A stretch of DNA of 64,000 bases from Iris pallida. Lineage: Eukaryota > Streptophyta > Magnoliopsida > Asparagales > Iridaceae. Below the pieces are notes generated by a model that worked only from the letters and a program-made list of their open reading frames with translations, was not told the origin of the DNA and searched no databases. The DNA lies in assembly GCA_029216955.1 (NCBI GenBank), contig JANAVB010003400.1:11807359-11871358 (forward strand), read 5' to 3'. The position numbers and the translations under genes were made by a program. Shown one piece after another: positions 48,205 through 59,149 of this stretch; the stretch's first letter is position 1; each line of letters starts with the position of its first letter.

Positions 48205-49110
48205 TGTTGGTCCCTTGACGAACAATCGATGGAAAAAATACGAGTTCAGAAATAATTGTAAAGACAATGTTTCTGGCAACAACACCCTAAAGAAGGTGAA
48301 GTTGTTTTACGAGAATCTAAAAAGATTATTTCGTAATATTTCTCGAAGGCAACAGAACCGTATAACTTCTAAAGAGAAGCGACGGTATTCTCGAAGGCAA
48401 CCGAACCGTATTACTTCTAAAGAGAAGCGACGGTATTCTCGAAGGCAACAAGAGATGATCAACAACAGTTGAGTCTCAGATTCTCGAAGGCAACAGAAAG
48501 AGGGAGGAAGAAGAAGAACGGATCTCGCTGGGGTGTAGAACACCGGCGCTCAAAGCTATACCCGCAGTACGGATAAGCTCCCAGGAACCAGCAAGTTCAG
48601 AAGAACTTCTGGAACGCTCGTAAGTCAATATTTGAGACTTGAACGGGCTTCCTGGACTTAACAGACTCCCTCTACTCTCTTCTTGGTGCATCTTTCAAAG
48701 GAGGCCAAGGGGCTCTATTTATAGAGTGGAGTTGAGACTTCACCTCTTCTCCTATCCGATGTGGGACTAAAATACCAATACTCAAAAATAGAGTTTGATA
48801 TTTTAGATCATCCCACAATCAGCATAGAAGTGTGCCAGTCCACGCCTACCCCCCGAACACTCCCGTGCATGCACGAGACATCCTGGAGTCCGTGTCCGAG
48901 TCCGCATCCGCACAACAAAAATTAACTTTCATCCTTGTTGGATTTAATCCTTTTTCCTTCTAGAAAATACTTCCACATGGCACAAACTTGTGCCCCACTA
49001 CACCTCATGTGCACACCTCAACACAAGCAATGCATTATATTGAGATAATCACCATTTGGTGTAGCCGATGTGGGACTATCTTTTCTAGTCCAAAGGCAAA
49101 AACACCAACA
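48205..49110 (-). repeat. 3' LTR of copia F (906 bp)
   Basis: The plus strand runs TGTTGGTCCCTTG to AAACACCAACA. It contains about 2.5 copies of a 46 bp unit (TTCTCGAAGGCAAC ... AGAGAAGCGACGG) at about 48342-48450 and a minus-strand TATA box. Confidence 0.95.
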
Positions 49111-49120
49111 ATCCCCCACA
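49111..49120 (-). other. Polypurine tract of copia F
   Basis: TGTGGGGGAT on the minus strand abuts the LTR start TGTTGGTG. Confidence 0.8.
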
Positions 49121-49438
49121 TATCTCAATATATGGGTTGAGCGTTCCCCACAGTGATTGTCCATCATGCATTAGGAGAGATGTCGCTACGACTTGAATCT
49201 TCCGGCATAGGTTAAATAACAGCATGATACAAGAATGGACTAAGCCTTGAATTCTGCACCATAACTGCAATTCTTCCTACTCACATAATGACATCAACTG
49301 TGCTTCTGGCTGCACATTGAAGGCCTTGTGCCAGCCTGGTTTCAGTGTATAATTTTGGGCGTCTACAAGCTTACCCTCAAGAGACGGCCTGATATCTCTT
49401 TCCATACACTATAGGTGAGTTCTTTATAAAGAGTCATG

Positions 49439-49915
49439 GCATGAAGCATTGCGCTTCTTTGCGGTGCTACGCCGCTATGACATGGCTTAAAGCCGAGGCT
49501 TTACCCCACCTGGGTACCTCATCGTAGTGTCATACTACTGTAGCATGAGGTCACAAGCCCCTTTGTAGTGCCAAACTACCCAGCATGAAGCCTTGCGCTT
49601 CCGTGCGGTGTTACGCCGCTATGACATGGCTTGCGAAGCCGAGGCTTTACCCTACCCGGTACCTCTTCGTGGTGTCATGCCACTGTAACATGAGGACATC
49701 GTCCTCTTTGTAGTGCTGTCTACCTCTCTTTATTACGATTATCATACAGCATTAGGCTACCTGCCTATTTGCGGTGCTACTCCGCTGTGACTTAGCTTGC
49801 AAAGCCGAGGCATTATCCCTACCTAGGAACTTCATGGTGGAGTCACCCCACTATAGCATGGAGTTTCACTCCTTGTAGTGCTGCTCTACCGTGCTTCCTG
49901 TAAAGCACACCAGGC
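49439..49915. repeat. Three ~160 bp tandem units in copia F 3' untranslated region
   Basis: Units start near 49439, 49583 and 49750. Each holds TTGCGGTGCTAC-type and CGCCGCTATGAC-type words, an AAAGCCGAGGC box and a TTTGTAGTGC end. Short inverted repeats (GCGGTG...CGCCGC; GGCTTNNNAAGCC) suggest stem-loops. The region lies between the RNase H stop and the purine tract, about 1 kb without coding. Confidence 0.75.
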
Positions 49916-50169
49916 ATTCACTCTGCCTGAGAACTCATTAAGGCGTTTAAGCCATCCTTCCCACAGGATCAATTTTCCGCAGAAAATACATAGTAGACAA
50001 CAGTGGTTATGGGTCCGTAACCCTTCCATGTTCCGCAGAACAAGTACCCACTGTTAACTGATATTATTCTAGTCAATGATCCTCCTTTGAACCAAAAATT
50101 AAATGTCTAGTAGATTTCTCTTTGAACCAATAACATAAAATTTTATGGTAGGATTACAATAACACAATA

Positions 50170-53100
50170 TCAGAAAGTCTTCAAGCCCATCTTCCTTGCT
50201 GTGTTCTCGACCAGCTGACGCTTGAGACCCTTCGTGAACGGATCCGCCAGGTTTTTCTGACTCCGAACATCGATCACTGCAATGACGCCCCTTTTGATGA
50301 GATCGTTCACTGCTCTGTGCTTCAACCGCACAGTCCTCTTCTTCCCGTTGAAGAGTTCATTTGATGCCACTGCTGCTGCCGTCTGGTTGTCACAGTATAT
50401 CGGAATCGCCGGTATCTGAGCCCCAACCATTGGAAGGTCATATATGAGCTCCCGAAGCCACTCTGCTTCATCTGCAGCAGCGTCCAATGCAAAGAATTCA
50501 GATTCCATGGAGGAGCGAGATAACATAGTCTGCTTCTTCGACTTCCACGATATAGCAGCTCCACCCATGGCGAACACATATCCACCTGTGGAATATTCGC
50601 TCTCTACCTCTGAACACCAGCTAGCATCACTGAAGCCTTCCACTACTGATGGATCTCCGCTGTAGTATAGTGCATATGTCTGAGTCTTCTTGAGATATCT
50701 CATAACACGCTTCACAGCTTTTCAATGCTTTACGCCTGGATTGCTCGTAAATCGACTCAGCATTCCCACTGCAAAGGCTATGTCAGGCCTTGTGGCAGTA
50801 GTAGCGTACATCAAACTTCCGATGACGCTAGCGTACTCCAACTGCCTGACGCTCTCCTTCGAATTTGGCTCCAATTTCAGATCACTCCTGTACGGTGTAT
50901 CAATAATAGGAAGATCTTGATACCCGTAGCGAGAGAGCATCTTCTCAATGTAATGAGACTGTGACAGCGCTATTCCAGTGCCTGTCCGGATGATCTTGAG
51001 CCCCAAGATTACGTCGGCATCCCCCAAGTCCTTCATACTGAACTTGGTCGAGAGGAATTTCTTTGTCTCTGTGACGCAGCTTAAATCCGTACCTAGGATT
51101 AGCATGTCATCCACGTATAGACAAACGATTACTCCTCTTCCGTCAGCAAACTTCGTATAGACACACTTGTCTGTTTCACTGACCCTGTAGCCATTTGACC
51201 TTATCACCTTGTCAAACTTCTCATGCCACATTTTGGGAGCTTGCTTCAAACCATACAGAGACTTCATCAACTTGCAGACTTTGTCTTCCAGACCTCTGAC
51301 GACAAAACCTTCTGGTTGTTGCATGTAGATCTCTTCGGTCAGCTCGCCATTAAGGAATGCCGTTTTCACATCCATCTGATGTATCACCAGCTTGTGTATT
51401 GCTGCTAAAGCAATTAACAATCTGATAGTTGTCATCCAAGCTACTGGAGCATAAGTGTCAAAGTAGTCGATCCCCTGCTTCTGAGCAAATCCCTTGGCCA
51501 CTAGCCTGGCCTTGAACTTGTCAATGGTTCCATCTGCTTTCATCTTCTTCTTGAAGATCCATTTGCATCCGATGGGTCTTGCTCCTTCTGGTAGGTCGAC
51601 CAATACCCATGTGTTATTGGAGGTGATTGAGTCAATCTCGTTGTCAATCGCCTCCTTCCAGAATATAGCATCTCTGGTCTTCATCGCCTCATCATAGGTA
51701 AGCGGATCTGCTTCCACATGATAGGTGACGAAGTCATCTCCGAAGTCTTTCGGCCTCCTCGCTCGCTTAGTTGACGGCTCAGCGAGTTCTGGTTCAGCTG
51801 ATGTCTCCTCGACAACAGCTCCATCTTGGACTACCGGTTCGATAAAGACCTCTGTCTGCTTCGCACCCTCATTATTCTCCAGAATATCCGCGAGAACAAT
51901 GTTCTTGTGCCTTGCAAACTTTTCTTCAAAATATTCAGCATCGCGAGATTCGATGATATAATTTGACTCGATATCAAGGAATCTCCGAGCATCACTCTTC
52001 TCGGCATACCCCAGGAAGATCGCCTTAGTAGTCCTTGTCCCCAGCTTCTGAATCTTCAGATCCGGGAGCTTCACATAAGCCAGGCACCCCCACACTCGAA
52101 TGATATTCAGGTTGGGTCTGACTTTGAACCAGAGTTCATGAGGAGTTATGTCGCAAGTTGCATATGGCACTCTGTTCAGAATGAAAGTGGCCGTTAATGC
52201 AGCTTCTCCCCAATAGCACTTTGGGAGACCCGCAGTCAACAGCATAGAGTTCATCTTCTCTGTCAACGTTCTGTTCTTCCTTTCTGCTACTCCGTTGGAT
52301 TGTGGAGAATACGGAGCCGTCGTCTCGTTGATGATTCCATGTTCTTTGCAGAATGATGAGAATTCGTGAGACCTATATTCCCCACCTCGATCACTCCTCA
52401 GCCTCTTGAGTTGTTGTCCAGTTTGCCGTTCAGCCTCGGCCTTGAACTCCTTGAACTTCTCGAATGCTTCGTCTTTAGATTTGAGTAAATAGACGAAGGC
52501 ATACTTGGAGAAGTCGTCTATGAAAGTAATGAAATACTTCATACCGGCCTTTGTAGAGAATTATTTGAAGTCACAGATATCTGAGTGAACCAACTCCAGA
52601 AGATCTGTGCTTCGATTGACCCTGTGAAAGGGTTTCCTTGTGATCTTCGTCTGAGCACATATCTCACATTTCTCTACCTTACCCCCACACTTGGAGATAA
52701 GTCCTAGACTAGACATTTTGTTTATTCGCTTACAATGAACATGTCCTAGTCTATTATGCCACAATTCAAGAGAGTAATTCAAACTAGTGATAGCATTAAC
52801 ATTATTATGCTGGGTTACAACAAGCTAAATTTTGTACATTTCTTTAGTCTGAAAAGCTTTCCCGAAGAAAGTACCCTTCTTGGACATCACCATTTGGCCA
52901 GCATTGATGTCCATCCTCAAGCCTGCGTTGCAGAGCAGGCTCCCAGAGATCAGGTTCTTTGCGATTGCAGGAACATGCTTCACACCTTGAAGCGTCAGAA
53001 TGTTCTCCGATGTAAGCTTCAGCTCCACCGTCCCGATCCCCAGTACTTCAGCTTGTGCCTGGTTCGCCATCATGACTTTCTCGGAAGTAGGCTCATAGGA

Positions 53101-54087
53101 GACGAACCAGTCCTTGTCTGAACAGACATGACATGTCGCACCAGTGTCTATCCACCAGTCCAAGTCTGCCCCCACAGTTGCAACCTGTGCTATCATGGCA
53201 ACCTGATTAGTAACCAAAGAAACCTTGTTAGGCTCACCTTGCTCTTTGGGCTTGGACTTGCATTCACTTTTATAGTGACCCTTCTTGCCACAGTTGAAGC
53301 AAGTCACATGGGACTTGGACTTCTGTTGCTTGAATCCTGGACCCTTCACTTTCAGATTCGAGAAGTCCTTCTTCTTGTGGTGAGAAGCCGCCTGCTTCCC
53401 TTTGTTCTCTCTGGTGGCTTGAACCAGATTTGCCGTTGCTAGTTGCTTAGATAGGGCGTCCAACTTCTGTTGAGAGCGTATTTCGTCCTCAACATGAATC
53501 TCACTGAGGAGATTATCCAGGCTAATCTCCATCTTCTTCCTATGCATCCTTGCATAGATGTTGCTCCATCCTGGAGGAAGTTTTGCCACGATCCCTCCAA
53601 CGACGAACTTGTCGACGAGGGGCATGCTATCATCCTCCAGTTTCTGGCGCAGCTTCAGGAACTCTTTCACTTGGGGCAGCATGGTCTTCTCGTCTTCAAA
53701 GACCCATTTGTGGTATTTTTCAACCATGAACATCTTCGACCGGGCCTCGTCGTCGTCATACAGCTTCCCCACGGACTCCCAGATCTCTTTGGCAGAAGTC
53801 TTCTTTGTGTAGGACTCGGCCAGAGAGTCTTCCATGGAATTCAGGATCAGCAGCCTGCATATGCTGTTATCCTTTTTCCACTTCGTCTGCTTGCTCGTAG
53901 CAGCGGCCAGAACAGCAGCAGATCCTGTTGCTGGAACGATTGGTTCTTCCTCATCCAACACGTGATCAACATCCACGAGTTGAAGGTTCAGAGTCACCTT
54001 TCGCTTCCAGTTCTGGAAGTGTTCACCGTCGAATTTCTCCAACTTGTTAAAGCCGGTATCGACAAGCGAAGCACGAGTGTTTTCCAT
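50170..54087 (-). pseudogene. Copia F gag-pol polyprotein, one frame, three stops
   Basis: The likely start is ATG at 54087-54085 (MENTRASLVDTGFNKLEKFD), only 21 bp from the LTR; an ATG further up lies in the LTR. Gag includes the zinc knuckle CFNCGKKGHYKSEC (about 53300-53255). Protease has WWIDTGATCHVC (about 53157-53122). Then come gag-pre-integrase (LWHNRLGHVHCKR), integrase (YFITFIDDFSKYAF, RSDRGGEYRS, YSPQSNGVAERKNR), RT (CKWIFKKKMKADG, YVDD at 51117-51106) and RNase H (GFSDASWCSEVESEYSTGGY, ending near 50170). All segments share one frame of about 1300 codons. Stops interrupt near 52823 and 52559, and at 50719 a TGG became TGA. Otherwise it looks intact. Confidence 0.93.
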
Positions 54088-54108
54088 CGAATCGTATAGC
54101 TTTGAGAT

Positions 54109-55020
54109 TGTTGGTCCCTTGACGAACAATCGATGGAAAAAATACGAGTTCAGAAATAATTGTAAAGACAATGTTTCTGGCAACAACACCCTAAAGAAGG
54201 TGAAGTTGTTTTACGAGAATCTAAAAAGATTATTTCGTAATATTTCTCGAAGGCAACAGAACCGTATAACTTCTAAAGAGAAGCGACGGTATTCTCGAAG
54301 GCAACCGAACCGTATTACTTCTAAAGAGAAGCGACGGTATTCTCGAAGGCAACAAGAGATGATCAACAACAGTTGAGTCTCAGATTCTCGAAGGCAACAG
54401 AAAGAGGGAGGAAGAAGAAGAACGGATCTCGCTGGGGTGTAGAACACCGGCGCTCAAAGCTATACCCGCAGTACGGATAAGCTCCCAGGAACCAGCAAGT
54501 TCAGGAGAACTTCTGGAACGCTCGTAAGTCAATATTTGAGACTTGAACGGGCTTCCTGGACTTAACAGACTCCCTCTACTCTCTTCTTGGTGCATCTTTC
54601 AAAGGAGGCCAAGGGGCTCTATTTATAGAGTGGAGTTGAGACTTCACCTCTTCTCCTATCCGATGTGGGACTAAAATACCAATACTCAAAAATAGAGTTT
54701 GATATTTTAGATCATCCCACAATCAGCATAGAAGTGTGCCAGTCCACGCCTACCCCCCGAACACTCCCGTGCATGCACGAGACATCCTGGAGTCCGTGTC
54801 CGAGTCCGAGTCCGCATCCGCACAACAAAAATTAACTTTCATCCTTGTTGGATTTAATCCTTTTTCCTTCTAGAAAATACTTCCACATGGCACAAACTTG
54901 TGCCCCACTACACCTCATGTGCACACCTCAACACAAGCAATGCATTATATTGAGATAATCACCATTTGGTGTAGCCGATGTGGGACTATCTTTTCTAGTC
55001 CAAAGGCAAAAACACCAACA
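54109..55020 (-). repeat. 5' LTR of copia F (912 bp)
   Basis: Near-identical partner of 48205-49110. It has one extra GAGTCC unit near 54803. It carries the element's promoter. Confidence 0.95.
54617..54630 (-). promoter_or_regulatory. TATA box of copia F 5' LTR
   Basis: Minus-strand CTCTATAAATAGAG, palindromic around the TATA core. The same sequence occurs in the 3' LTR at 48713-48726. Confidence 0.6.
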
Positions 55021-55025
55021 GTAAG

Positions 55026-55427
55026 GACATACATGCAGAAATCCCTTTTTTTTTTCTTGGTGCGTTATATGCACATTAGACAACAACAGTACAGTATCTA
55101 GGGAGTCTCACATAATTGAAATTTTGAATGTTGAATTTTAATCTATTAGTTCAATTATCTTTTTGCTTCCACTATTAAAGAAAAGAATTGTAGAAACTTT
55201 TAATTTTCTACAGCCATGAGCTACGTAACTTCATATATAGTGTAACAGAAAACTACTTGGTTGGAAAACTATGACGTGTGATGAGTCATTATTCTATCGA
55301 ACAAGGCCGTCCATTCTTGAATTATCAACAACGGCTTTTGGAGAAATTATTCAGTCGTGTGACCGTCCCACTGAATAAATTCTCCGACTTTTGCCACTTT
55401 TGTCGACATCAACGATTCCTATCCCTC
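55026..55427 (+). promoter_or_regulatory. Upstream region of the PR-10 gene
   Basis: About 400 bp separate the copia F insertion from the TATA box. TGACGTG (55272-55278) and TGAGTCA (55282-55288) resemble bZIP (as-1 half-site and GCN4-like) elements, common in stress-inducible plant promoters. Function is inference only. Confidence 0.35.
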
Positions 55428-55435
55428 TATATAAA
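55428..55435 (+). promoter_or_regulatory. TATA box of the PR-10 gene
   Basis: TATATAAA in the context CTCTATATAAACCC, 89 bp upstream of the ATG. Spacing fits a leader of about 60 nt. Confidence 0.75.
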
Positions 55436-55523
55436 CCCAGCCGTAGCTCACAACTTAATTTCCACAGCACATCCACAGTTATCCACATATAGCTAGCGCC
55501 CACTCATAATCAAGAGAACGACA

Positions 55524-57210
55524 ATGTTGTGCCACGAGATCCAGTCCCCCGTTGCGCCTTCTCGCCTGTTCAAGGCATCGATGGTCGACTGGCACAACCT
55601 CGGTCCCAAGGTCATGCCTGAGATGATTGCCAGTGCCGCACACGTGTCGGGAGACGGCAGTGCTGGAAGCATAAGGCAGATCAATTTCACCTCAGGTGGA
55701 TTTAACTATAATAATTCTCAAGAAATTATATAGTAGTCTTGTGGCTCTAAACCAAGGATATTATTGTGGCAGAACCACTCTCTCTTGATATATAATTTAA
55801 AGTTAGGTATTAATAACTTATTTTGGTATGAAGAAGGCAATTAATCTAGCAATTTCAGATTTTGGGTAGTATAGGAATGAGGCTTTCAAGCACAGACAAC
55901 CTACAAGCAAATTTGAGCGCAACTCGATAATTAGGCTAAGCTTGCACATACCACATAGCACTTGTAACCATGGCGAGCTCCAACATTTTTGAGGTCCTAG
56001 ACAAATCATAAAAATAAGGCCTTCATCTCTCTCTAATATTTTTTTAAAATTTAAAAGCCAGAAAATTCAATAAATCTAAAATGCAGGCCCTCATCCTTGT
56101 CGTGACTAGTGAACTCACTTCAAGTCCAACCTCAATGAAGCAAAAAAAAATTAGAAAGAGAGATTAGAGATTGAGATAGACTTCTAGTTAGAGAAAGAGA
56201 ATATGAAGATGTGGATTAGAAATACGATGACCTTTTATTTTTTTTTTCTAGATTTTATTTGATTCTCCAGACAGCCATGGACTTCTCTAGGTCCATATAT
56301 TTTTTTTTTTGTTATGGACAAAAAAGTGTTGCTTCAAAAATAAAAAAAATGGAGGCACCCCTAGGGGAGGATGTCTGAGACGACTGCCTAGCTTGCCTCC
56401 CCAAAGCCGGCCCTGCTTGTACTGTTGCAATTTTATTATTTTGGTTTCTAGTTTTGACTCCAAAAATGCTATTTGGCTCCCAAATGCTATTTGGCTCCCA
56501 AAATATTTGAGTGATAACATCTCTCATTATATGGTATATGACATGGCTGCTGACATGACAGCTGATATGACAAATTTAAAGTTAATACTAAAATTAAAAT
56601 TAATATTAAATTAGCATTAAATTAAAATTAAATTAACATTAAGATTAATTTAACAATAAAATTAAAATTAGCCTTAACATTAAAATTAAAATTAATATTA
56701 ACATTAATACTAATATGAAAATTAACATTAACATTATATGAACATTAACATTAACATTAAAAAAGATTGGATAATTAATTTTTTGGATTAAAATTTGCCA
56801 TGTCAGCTGTTATGTCAGCTTTCATGTCAGATGCCACATAATGAGAGATGACATCACTCAAACATTTTGGAAACCAAATAGCATAATTGTTTTGACTCAT
56901 ATACATGCATGCAGCAATGCCCTACACCTACATGAAGGACCGATTGGATTTGATTGACCACGGACAAAAAGAGTGCAAGTATACTCTGGTTGAAGGTGGT
57001 GAGCTGGGCAAGAAGTTCGAGACGGCCTCTATTCACTTCAAGTTCATGCCTGCGGGCGACGGATCCGTGGTGAAGGTGGTGGCCACAGGCAAACCTGTCC
57101 CCGGAGCTGCCGCCGAGAAGGACCAAGCGGAGGCGAAGGAGAGCGTGACTGCGTTGATCAAGGCTGCAGAAGCATATCTCCTCGCCAACCCGGCTGCCTA
57201 TGCCAAATAG
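55524..57210 (+). CDS. PR-10 / Bet v 1-family protein, two exons
   Basis: Exon 1 is 55524-55695 and exon 2 is 56915-57210; the GT-AG intron splits an Ala codon (residue 58), the usual PR-10 intron site. The 155-residue product has the family length. Visible features are the glycine-rich P-loop GDGSAGSIR (43-51), the FTSAMPYTYMKDRLDLID strand region after it, YTLVEGGELGKKFETASIHF, and the C-terminal helix ITALIKAAEAYLLANP-like segment ending AAYAK. There is no signal peptide, so it should be cytosolic. PR-10 proteins have a hydrophobic cavity that binds small ligands such as cytokinins, brassinosteroids or flavonoids; some members have RNase activity or act in alkaloid synthesis. I cannot assign the ligand. 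The start is the only ATG after the TATA leader giving a normal N-terminus. No defect is seen. Confidence 0.93.
55696..56914 (+). other. PR-10 intron, 1219 bp
   Basis: It begins GTGGAT and ends CATGCAG. PR-10 introns are often only about 100-350 bp, so this one is enlarged. It holds the MITE at 56484-56884 and a segment at about 56330-56420 (GGTGCC.. TTTGGGGAGGC, GCCGGCCCTG) resembling a dispersed plant repeat. Confidence 0.8.
56484..56884. mobile_element. MITE in PR-10 intron, ~400 bp
   Basis: The arms TGCTATTTGG...TTTGAGTGAT...CATCTCTCATTAT and their complement (ending CCAAATAGCA) form imperfect terminal inverted repeats of about 100 bp. The centre is a degenerate (ATTAAC/ATTAAA)n tract. 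A 17 bp piece of the left end is duplicated just outside (about 56467). The family and TSD are unclear. Confidence 0.75.
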
Positions 57211-57332
57211 ATATGCCTATCATGGCTTTATATATTTGGTGCATGATACATGTACAAATAAGGGTTGAGGAGATGTCTGATCAATGCTATTATAACTAGT
57301 TAACTGCTGTACTATGTTATGCAGAGCTATTG

Positions 57333-57338
57333 AATAAA
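57333..57338 (+). terminator. Polyadenylation signal of the PR-10 gene
   Basis: AATAAA lies 123 bp after the stop codon, within an AT-rich 3' region. Confidence 0.65.
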
Positions 57339-57340
57339 GT

Positions 57341-57960
57341 ATCATGCTTCTTCATCTACGTAATGATCATGTATATATAGCTCTTTAAGACTAGTTTTTA
57401 ATTTCAAGTCAGAATTTTGCACCAGCGGCAAATGATGTTGGATATATTTGACCTTTTTTCGTTAAAATCTATAAACAAAAACAACAAAATTAAAGTTATC
57501 GGCCTCCGGAAAAGTCGCGCACGAAATACTGTCCTAAAAGTTAATCTGGATCTATGTGCATATTTTTTTCCGAATGCTTCTAGTGGTAAAACCTCCCGCT
57601 CTACTGGTATCTTCTCGTTGCACACAACTTGGAAAGAGTGACTTTAAACTTAGCTCTGCAAAATAAAGGAAACGAAAAGAATGAGATAGTTTTGGAGAGA
57701 TCGAGTTGGAATATAATTTAAGTATTTTTTATAGATTTTCCGTGATCTAAGAAGTTTGAGAATGCCACAATATATAGAGGGTTCAAACCTATTGCCAACG
57801 GACAGAATTCAATGGGTTTAAAAGCAGACATTACGAAATAATGACAAAATTCAATGGATCTAAAAGCAGACGTTACGAAATAAAAACAATAGAAAAAATG
57901 TGGTTCATTGAACCTAGACGTTCAAAATATTAAAGAAAAATTAATGAGCTACAAAAAGAT
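57341..57960. other. Spacer downstream of PR-10
   Basis: No convincing gene. A 74-codon frame (57417-57641) is basic and Asn/Lys-rich without motifs. Confidence 0.4.
57801..57884. repeat. Tandem duplication, 42 bp x 2
   Basis: GACANAATTCAATGG followed by an AAAAGCAGAC-containing remainder occurs twice in direct succession with five differences. Confidence 0.8.
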
Positions 57961-58960
57961 TTTTAGGGTCTCAACCCGAACCCAATGAAGAAATCGAATC
58001 GACATTCGGCACCCGTAGATGTGGGCACGCACCGAACCGAACCGAATCGAGCCGGGTCGGACGGCGGCGTTGGCGCGCGTGTGGCCCATGGGCTACCCAC
58101 ACAAGACTTCAATGAAGCAAGAGGAAGAAAAGTAATATAAATACTATTCATATGAATGCACGCCGATATGGGAATAAATGGATTGGAATTTGAGCTTTTG
58201 CTTATCTTGTGTGAGGGAACAAGCACACATAGCTAACAATCCCCTCCCAAAAGGTCAAGTTCTAAAGTAATAGAAAGAAAGAAAATAAGAGAAGAATAAG
58301 ATAATTTCTGGACAGTTATATACTATGCATAGATGAGATGGACTACATCCTTAAATCTCACGTAGTGACTATTGTCTTTTGTCTGAAGAAGAGCTTGATG
58401 GACTACGCCTTGAATCAGTCTTCTTGAACCAGATTCAGAAAATAACACACATAGTACGCTAGAGGTTCTTAGGTCTATCGGGTGGCGCATTTGATTGGCC
58501 ATGCACACTTTTCCATATTCATGAGAGTTGTCTGGAATCACCCTGTCCTATAGTCGCGGCCTTCACGACCTCTCATATAGGTAAGTCCTCAAGGGTTGGT
58601 GATAGGAGTCAACCCTGTATATTATGCTTGGACTTATTAAGAGTTAAAACTCACCCTAACTATATCACTCCGGAACACTGTCATCATAGAGATGTGGTAT
58701 CCATGTACACATGTACAGCCTCTTGGACATTTATTTTAAGGAAATTTAATCTCAGGGTCAGTGTTCCATAATAGTCACCTAGTCCAGCTTGTTCCTACCC
58801 ATTGAACTGGCTTCTTGGGATCTCCAGTCAGACTCGGTTAGGTTGCCACTGCTGGTGACTAATTTACAGGCTTAACCCCACCCCCTCGATGATTCTAGAA
58901 TTAATTTCCTAAACAAACTCTTCGTCAAAAGTAAACAGATTCTTCGTCAAGAGATCTGAA
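57961..58960 (-). pseudogene. Copia remnant G: pol-tail/3' untranslated region and part of 3' LTR
   Basis: On the minus strand a GGGAGGGGAT purine tract (58239-58250) is followed by TGTTAGCTATGTG at 58238, an LTR start. Upstream (58600-58960) the sequence includes a GGGGGTGGGGTTAAGCC block, a layout I recall from plant copia 3' untranslated regions. No intact domain remains. The LTR's far end is not determined, and its GC-rich part lies near 58000-58080. Confidence 0.5.
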
Positions 58961-59149
58961 AAGTTCTTTTATGACTTTTATAGTCAAGAACCATATTTTT
59001 GCCTTTTAGGCATTTTTAATGTCTTAAAATGCAGCTGCATGTACTTGTTCATTTTAGAATCACACAATATCATGCTTTAGCTTTCTTTCAACATAATTTA
59101 TAAAAATGACAGGTACAGAAATATATAGATCATGTATATACATAATTAG
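58961..59149. other. Short spacer
   Basis: AT-rich, nothing recognised. Confidence 0.4.

Larger units (their letters stand above)
48205..55020 (-). mobile_element. Ty1/copia element F, recent insertion
   Basis: LTRs 48205-49110 and 54109-55020 are flanked by exact TSDs GTAAG (48200-48204 and 55021-55025). By eye they differ by one substitution (A/G near 48600 / 54505) and one 6 bp repeat-unit indel, so insertion was recent. The polyprotein lies in a single minus-strand frame with three premature stops. The domain order gag, protease, integrase, RT, RNase H is that of Ty1/copia, perhaps Tork/TNT1-like. Confidence 0.95.

Noticed and set aside
48107..48472. 121-codon plus-strand frame and its copy at 54044-54376
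   Set aside because: Both run across the LTR start and the leader tandem repeat; the basic repeats are a by-product of that repeat.
53470..54099. 209-codon plus-strand frame over copia F gag
   Set aside because: It is the antisense shadow of a clear gag reading frame with a zinc knuckle.
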